DNA of 64,000 nucleotides from Agriotes lineatus (Eukaryota; Arthropoda; Insecta; Coleoptera; Elateridae), in the NCBI GenBank assembly GCA_940337035.1, contig CALNHX010007525.1, positions 1-64,000 of the forward strand. Reading direction: 5' to 3'. Below, piece by piece: positions 58,739 to 64,000 of the stretch. Below the pieces are notes generated by a model. It was not told the DNA's origin, ran no database searches, and saw nothing but the letters and a program-made list of their open reading frames with translations. The translations under genes and the position numbers were made by a program. Position 1 is the first letter of the stretch, and the number at the start of each line of letters is the position of its first letter.

Positions 58739-59139
58739 TAGACCCCTTTAAGTTATGTTTACTGTGATTTATATTTCTTTTAGTTGCTCCTTTATCTCTC
58801 GACCCTTTATGTTTATGCTTTCGGGAGTTTTGGCCATACTCTACCACGCTGGCCTATGCGGGTTGGTAGAGGGTTAAGATATAGGTACCATAGTATAAGT
58901 TTAGGAAAGGACTTTCTTCTGGTTTCGGGAGAGGAAGACTAGCTGAGGCGACTCGCGTAGACAGGGGCGCATCCCTGAAGTAGACCTATTCTCCACAGTG
59001 ATCGTGGAGAAGTATCTACCCGCTATGCGGTAATATAGAATATAGAATTATTGCTTCAAGTTCTTATTAGATACCGTATTAAATTAAAGGGAAGCTCGGA
59101 AAGCAGCCCGAGCGAACGGCTGCGTTTGGCAGCTCTACT

Positions 59140-59320
59140 TGTTTGTGTCCAATTTGCAAATAGTCATTATAAGGCTTTCCTGTACTTCGCGGTTTCGCAA
59201 TCAGTCTTCCACAACTTACGAATTCAAAGATGGCGGCTGTGCAACGTCGATGGAAGTAGATAAATTTTATTTACAATTCAGTATAAATCCTGAAAGTTTC
59301 TCACCACCCGTTGCTATAAT
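59140..59320 (+). repeat. Dispersed repeat, ~180 bp, right copy (partner 53128-53309)
   Basis: Second copy of the repeat described at 53128. It includes GATGGCGGCTGTGCAACGTC at about 59231. Overlapping 70- and 75-codon frames here (59051-59366) are chance. Confidence 0.75.
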
Positions 59321-60495
59321 AGTTAAAATTATTGCTATAAGTTTTTATTTGATGGACAAAAACTAACAAAATAGTCTCCTAGTTCCATTGAATTTTATAT
59401 CAATAGTGTGTATTTCTAAGCATATTGCTCTTCTCAATACTGTACAACACTTTAATGAACACGACTGTACCTTACATACTCACTGGATCGCTAAACATTT
59501 AAACTTCAAGATGTATTAATGGAAATTTAAACATGGACTCAAAAAACTTTGAAAATCAAAACTGGCGCAGTAAAATATAAAATCAGGAAACCAGACTGTG
59601 TGCAATGTATACTCGTACACTCGCCATCGTCTGTAGCTATTGCTGCATTTAAAATATTTCCGCGAATGTCGCAGCTCGATGTCACAAAAGCACATAAACT
59701 TACAAATTAGTTTAAATTATTACCGCGAAATGTATGGTCACGTAAACGTTCAATTTCTGCATAGTAAATAAATGTTCGAATTTTGATGTCTCCGGTTGCG
59801 TTTGACCTAAACAACACGCCAAGTATGTGCTTAACTGCTTTATTATCGATCTTGCAATCATTTCTGGCAAGACTTTCCTTTGTTTGTACTGCATCTGATT
59901 TGAGATTGCAATTTTTATAACCAGTCAGGTAGTAGTGTAATTACTAAGAACTGCATTAAATGATGGCTTGATTGTGTTGATTATTTGGTCCTGAAAGACT
60001 GTGTTATATTGTCAACAAAAATATCTCTTCTTATTCCAATTTCATTCCAATTTATGTACAGTGCCACGACTGCAATAAAATGCGTTAAGTAATGCAAAAA
60101 TCAAATTAAAAATAAATAAGTTATATGCCTTGTTGCAGTACCTGTTTCTGATAAAGAGTAGTTCATAGGAAAATGCCATCAAAGCAACTTGAAAAGTGCC
60201 ATGTAAACACGCAACGAAACTTGTTTTAGCAAAAAAGAATGCAAATATTAATTTTTGTCATTATTAAAGGCGAACTAATGTTCATTCACATTTTACATCA
60301 TTTTTGAATATATAACATATCTTTTGCTTACAGGCCAATACTTAATAGTTGAAAATATTTTATTAAAGCAAACTATTTTTATAAATGATTTAATTGTATA
60401 ATAATGTGGTTTAAGACACTCGCACTAGAATATGATTATTTAAGTCCTGTAGAAAGACAGTAACAGTATTTTTGGCAGCCAAAACTATTAAATAC
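59321..60495. other. No recognisable gene
   Basis: AT-rich. Contains only a scrap of the Tc1/mariner-type end GAACACGACTGTA near 59456-59469. Confidence 0.55.
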
Positions 60496-60499
60496 CTGA

Positions 60500-60760
60500 C
60501 TGACCTGGAGGGTAAGTTTCTTCATAATCCATTCTTTTTTTCTGTGCACGAGCCTTGTAACGTAGAATATTTCCGCCATTGTCCTTTTTAGTTTTGAAAA
60601 CCCACTTACAACCTATTTCTCTCTTGTTTTCGGGTAATTATGTAACTGTCCCAAGTATTGCATTCAATGAAGGGGTAGTATTCGTCCTGCATAGCTTATT
60701 TCCAGTATTGTGTATCTGACCTGTGTAAGACTTCTTCTACGAAAATGGTATCAGACATAT
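60500..60760 (-). pseudogene. Ty1/copia-type reverse transcriptase start, remnant
   Basis: On the minus strand, across frameshifts: a SDTQYWK-AMQDEY block, matching W--AM--E--SL at the start of copia RT; CNTWD, matching NNTW; then CKWVFK-like sequence and KTKKDNGGNILRYKAR, matching G-KWVFK-K-D--G-I-RYKAR; then KKRMDYEETYPPGQ, matching Q--GIDYEETF-PV. The rest of pol and any LTRs are absent. It is the only LTR-retrotransposon coding trace that I found. Confidence 0.7.
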
Positions 60761-60789
60761 GTCTTATTGATACTAAATATACAACTTAA

Positions 60790-61197
60790 TCCTCCATTTT
60801 ATATAGCGCGGGTATCCTTTGAGATTTTTTCAGTGGCGCTTCCATTTCTTCCTGTCTTGGGCATCTTGTATGGTTAGCCCTAGGTCCACCATGTCCATAT
60901 TTTGTCGTTTCGCTTGGTTCAGCTTTGGTCTTTCGTGTCTTCTCTTGCCTGGTACTATTTTTCTGTTGACCCTTTGGATAACTTTATCTCCTTCTCTTCT
61001 GAGTACATGTCCTCACCATCTAAGTCTCTTCCCCTTGATCTTATTTACCACGTTGGTCCCCCTCATCTCTTTCTTTATGTCCTCGTTCCTAGGTCGATAC
61101 ATTAAGGCGGCACCCACTGACTACCGCAGCATTCTCATTTCTGCTGTTTAGCCCCTTTTTCTCGGTGCGTCTCACAGTCCAGCACTCGGCTCCACAT
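60790..61197 (-). pseudogene. RTE-like LINE, C-terminal domain scrap
   Basis: On the minus strand: CGAECWTVRRTEKKGL (about 61197-61150), a decayed helix, KIKGKRLRW-GHVLRREGD (the RLRWFGHV-RR box, about 61030-60975), PGKRRHERPKLNQ, then DLGLTIQDAQDRKKWKR. Frameshifted; RT absent. It ends on the right exactly where the dispersed repeat at 61198 starts, so one probably inserted into the other. Confidence 0.75.
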
Positions 61198-61817
61198 TGT
61201 AATGGTATGAATCTTACAGCAATTCTGGTTGCACTGCTAACGTACGAAGACTAAAGATAGATTCGAATAAGCCCAGAACACTGATATTATATTTATTGCA
61301 ACAATAAGTCACTAGTAAACATTGGTAATTACATGATAAAGACATGATTATCAATAACTGTAATTTGATTAGTAAAGGTTAGTAATTGAATAAAACAGTA
61401 CCGTTAGGGTTGCGTTCATCTCGTATTCAATATTTGTAATCGGTATTGCAAATGTAGCTAATTTGTGATGACTGACAGATTAATTGTGTAACGTCAAGAC
61501 ACGATAATGAATTCGCTTAAGTACAAAGGTGTTTCGAAGCGAGACAAAAGTTTTATGCAGCGTTTTATAGTCATATCATGATGCCAACAATTGGTTTATT
61601 AAGCAGTGTAAGGAAGCACAAGGATGCAAAGAGCAGTTGAAAACCAACCTGAGAATTAGAGCGTTCCTGAATGACATTTAAGAAACACATTTAGCAGTTA
61701 AGGATCAAAGATTGTAAAAACTTACTAAAAACAAATGTATAACGTGTTGCTATAGTGACCTAGATGGTCAATTGTTGCTGTTTTATTGAGGAAGCCAAGC
61801 CGAAAGCTTGTGTGTAG
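61198..61817 (+). repeat. Dispersed repeat, about 620 bp, copy 2 (partner 43593-44227)
   Basis: Second copy of the repeat described at 43593. It carries ~78 bp (about 61471-61549) absent from copy 1. It is followed by TTTTGGCTACCCGTTTTGAC, which could be read as a primer-binding site after an LTR, but the match is not one that I can name. Confidence 0.8.
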
Positions 61818-62685
61818 TTTTGGCTACCCGTTTTGACTTTATTTCATTATTGGAAGCAGAAAGCAGAGTGCAGCATCTAGAGGAGCCCTTGTTTGTAGTT
61901 TATAAGAAGGCAACAGCAGCTAAAATATCGCCATGAGGCAGGTGTAAACTTGGCGTCCCTTTCAAACGTGGTCCGGTGCGAGGTCAACTTTCGAGCCCGA
62001 TTCGAGAAGACTGGGAGCTACGAGAGGTGAACAGCAAGGTGCAGCCCATGGGAAATGCTTCGTTCGTGGACCAGAGACAGGCAACAGCCGCTGAAAGCGT
62101 CCCAGGTGGAAATTACGAGCTTGGCGTCATCCTTTTTGCAGAGACCGGAAGTGAATTTGGCGAGCAAACAACAAAACAAATGCGGGTTCCACTTAAAAGA
62201 AACAGGTTAGCCAAACAACTTGATTATTTGAATTGCATTGCTATTATTTACCTGAAGTGAACTGACTAATTGTTGGTGTACTTATGTTTCATATTCGCTG
62301 GATTTCTGTAATTCGGAACAGCTCTGTTTACAGTCAATATTTGAGGTTATCTGTCATGCATTAAAATCGAGCATTTGCTATACGATGGCAAAATGTATAC
62401 TGTGTAACAACCTAATCCTTTTGATACTGGAGTTTCAATAGCTAGCCGGCGCAAAAGTTTAAATAAGTTGCCAACAAATAAAATATAGAAGGCCTTCATT
62501 GCAATTAATTAAACCATAAAAAATTTTAATGTGACCTGAGAGAGGCAAATCAAATAATATCAAAACTGTTATTGTGGACGCAACTTATTTTATTTTAATT
62601 ACAATTATTACGATAATAAATAATAAGTAACATAGCAACAGATATAGCACCAAAACAATATATCATGCTTGGTCACACCACTTGC
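61818..62685. other. No recognised gene; one 94-codon frame
   Basis: 61930-62260 is GC-richer and holds a plus frame at 61976-62260. It has no family motif that I know. Its place right after a possible LTR would suit an untranslated leader or the start of gag, but nothing in the residues supports that. Confidence 0.35.
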
Positions 62686-62689
62686 TTGT

Positions 62690-63363
62690 AGATTTTAGCT
62701 TTCACTTTCTTGGGCATTTTTTATCCGCGAGTATTCCTGACATTTCTTGACATTTTGCCCATCCAGACATCTTCTCCACAGCCTTTCTTTTCTTCCAGTA
62801 CACTGCCGAGGTATTTGGATTTCTCTACTTTCTTGAGATCTTCGTTTCCAATACTTGTGGTTCCATTTTCTTGTGTTACGCATTTCATATATTCCGTCTT
62901 CCTTCTCTTCACTTTTAGCCCTTGGGTTTCAAGTGTTTCCACCCGTCTTGTAAGGTCGTTCCTGTAGTTCCTCTCGTGAGTCTGCCATCAATATGATGTC
63001 ATTCGCGAATAGCATAATTGCTGGTGCTTCTGTCTATATGTATCTTGCCACTGTGTCCCTTACAAGGATGAATGAAAAAGGGCTTAATGGCGAGCCTTGG
63101 TAGAGACCACATCTTACTGGTAGCGGGGTGCTTACTCCCGCAGCGTGTTTTGCTGTCTTTGTGCATATCTTGGATTGAGGTTACGTAGGTACTTTTCTTT
63201 TCTTTAGGCATTTCCAGATAAGGTCACGTGGTCCTCTGTCGTTTTTCGGGGTCTATGAACACAAACTGTTGTCCACTTTTCTTCTCTCTATACTTCCTTC
63301 TATTGTTCTAGCAGCGTATATGCCAGCGGTTGTGCCTTTTCCTTTCACGAATCCCAACTGTAG
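62690..63363 (-). pseudogene. RTE-like LINE, RT core fragment
   Basis: On the minus strand: LQLGFVKGKGTTAGIYAART (63362-63305), IERRKV, a decayed catalytic-Asp region, then RGPRDLIWKCLKKRKVPT and GVSTPLPVRCGLYQGSPLSP, matching V--GLHQGSALSP. FANDIILMADSREELQ follows at about 63015-62968 (the YADD box with Asn for Asp), then LKVKRRKTEYMKCV and KYLGSVLEEK. Ends at about 62690. Multiple stops, and the catalytic pair is damaged. Its 5' edge abuts mitochondrial sequence. Confidence 0.85.
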
Positions 63364-63364
63364 G

Positions 63365-64000
63365 TTTTATATTGAAATATAATTTTTAATTTTTATTTAT
63401 TATTGATTATGATTAAATTAGTAAATTTTGATTGTTTAAATATTTCTTTTTGAAAGGTTTATAAAAGTAATTCGGCAAATTTTGTTTTTCGCCTGTTTAT
63501 TAAAAACATGTCCTTTTGATTATAATTTAAGGTCTGGTCTGCTCAATGAAATTTAAATTGCCGCGGTATTTTGACCGTGCAAAGGTAGCATAATAATTAG
63601 TTTTTTTATTGAAAGCTGGAATGAATGATTGGACGAGAAAATGACTGTCTCTTTAAAAATTTTTGTTTAATTTAACTTTTAAGTAAGAAGGCTTAAATAT
63701 TTATTAAAGACGAGAAGACCCTATAGAGTTTTATATTTATTTAGTAATAATTTATTTGGAATTTTTTATTTTTTTTATTTTTATTAATATTTGGTTGGGG
63801 GACTAAAAGATTTATTAAACTCTTTTAATTTTATTATCATTGATTTGTGAATTGGTTATCTATATTTTTTAAATTTAAGATAAATTACCTTAGGATAACA
63901 GCGTAATTTCTTTTTAGAGTTCTTATCAATAAAGAAGTTTGCGACCTCGATGTTGGATTAAAATTTATTTTTGGTGCAAAAGCTTAAATATTAAGTCTGT
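63365..64000 (+). rRNA. rrnL: Mitochondrial large-subunit rRNA segment, probable NUMT
   Basis: The 3' half of an arthropod mitochondrial 16S rRNA in sense orientation, cut by the window end. Landmarks: CGCCTGTTTATTAAAAACAT (63491-63510), GCCGCGGTATTTTGACCGTG, CAAAGGTAGCATAATAATTA, GACGAGAAGACCCTATAGAG (about 63709-63728), TTACCTTAGGATAACAGCG and GCGACCTCGATGTTGGATTA. All are well preserved, and the sequence is AT-rich as in insects. The left edge joins a nuclear LINE at 63363. Either a recent nuclear copy or an assembly join to mtDNA; I see no obvious nuclear decay. Confidence 0.9.

Larger units (their letters stand above)
55077..58745. mobile_element. MULE with ~500-600 bp inverted ends
   Basis: It is flanked by CTTTAAGTT on both sides (55068-55076 and 58746-58754), a 9-bp target duplication of MULE type. 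The ends are CGAAGCCGGACAACTCGGCG and, inverted, GGGTCTAGGACAACTCGGCG. Arrays of CTCGGCGC-type monomers follow, and the inverted similarity extends inward to about 55590 on the left and 58130 on the right. Terminal layout matches the MULE at 17761. The interior (55600-58130) holds no recognised transposase. It has a 68-codon frame of unknown kind (55764-55967), a 30-bp GC-rich array and a smaller nested inverted-repeat element. Total 3669 bp. Confidence 0.88.
53320..59040 (-). pseudogene. RTE-like LINE with 5' leader, split by a MULE, RT core deleted
   Basis: On the minus strand: a GC-rich leader (59040-58860), 5' coding start, then the MULE insertion (55077-58745). The endonuclease follows with KKLVIATYFAQTLMSNERLL (55100-55040), a block ending TKWNIITL, IIMGDLNAKVGRNQL, then KTRKNEIDFIITPYKQ and a GSDQIYN box near 54375. 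A linker follows (54260-54024), then TADIQRGLRLAW-like and FGKLKH blocks, VFPVLIYGTE, HHIERAILGFTLRDRKTL, RGKWRWAGHVTRMEHERW, SVGRPIAR and AYVRMWTENAA with a stop at about 53321. The RT palm between linker and C-terminal domain is missing. Many frameshifts. Confidence 0.82.

Noticed and set aside
53128..59320. The flanking ~180-bp repeats as a target-site duplication of the RTE-like LINE
   Set aside because: Far too long for LINE target duplications and roughly 20-25 percent diverged from each other, with ~100 bp between the LINE 5' end and the right copy.
63491..63510. Reading the rRNA segment as evidence that the whole window is mitochondrial
   Set aside because: Only the last ~635 bases are mitochondrial; the other 63 kb is nuclear transposon sequence.

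Overview
The window looks like transposon-rich intergenic DNA from an arthropod, most likely an insect. I found no host protein-coding gene, tRNA gene, operon or CRISPR array. The base composition is AT-rich. Almost every recognisable protein segment belongs to a eukaryotic transposable element, and the last ~635 bases are an arthropod-type mitochondrial 16S rRNA segment joined to nuclear LINE sequence (a NUMT or an assembly join). The element mix (Jockey, RTE-like and CR1/Kiri-like LINEs, Penelope-like, copia, Tc1/mariner, MULE, hAT) is typical of large insect genomes; I cannot name the order.

Layout. 0.6-1.2 kb: Jockey reverse-transcriptase tail. 8.1-8.7 kb: gutted mariner. 9.7-13.2 kb: Penelope-like remnant with an RTE-like LINE lying in it on the minus strand. 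13.4-14.6 kb: terminal-inverted-repeat element with ~270-bp arms. 16.3-20.3 kb: LINE remnants; a Jockey copy is split by an unclassified insertion that itself holds a MULE. 23.3-28.0 kb: RTE-like tail, a hairpin MITE, and a nearly complete LINE. 28.1-29.1 kb: hAT. 29.9-33.2 kb: Penelope-like element with its RT core inverted, followed by a 51-bp minisatellite. 36.1-43.0 kb: a three-level nest, with an RTE-like LINE (15-bp target duplication) containing a LINE with a PHD-finger ORF1, which contains an intact Tc1 transposon. 43.6-50.2 kb: repeats, RTE-like fragments, and a mariner inserted in an endonuclease frame. 50.7-53.1 kb: LINE split by two foldback structures. 53.3-59.0 kb: RTE-like LINE split by a 3.7-kb MULE with long inverted ends and a 30-bp GC-rich array inside. 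60.5-63.4 kb: copia and RTE-like remnants. 63.4-64.0 kb: mitochondrial rrnL.

How parts relate. The elements do not cooperate; they are layers of insertion. In several places removing the younger element together with one copy of its target duplication rejoins the older element's reading frame, which fixes boundaries and order. The one plausibly active coding unit is the Tc1 transposase at 38914-39963 (349 aa, DD34E, perfect 28-bp inverted ends). All RTE-like copies are broken, and three of them lack the RT catalytic core. Calls rest on reading translations by eye against remembered family motifs; no database search was run.
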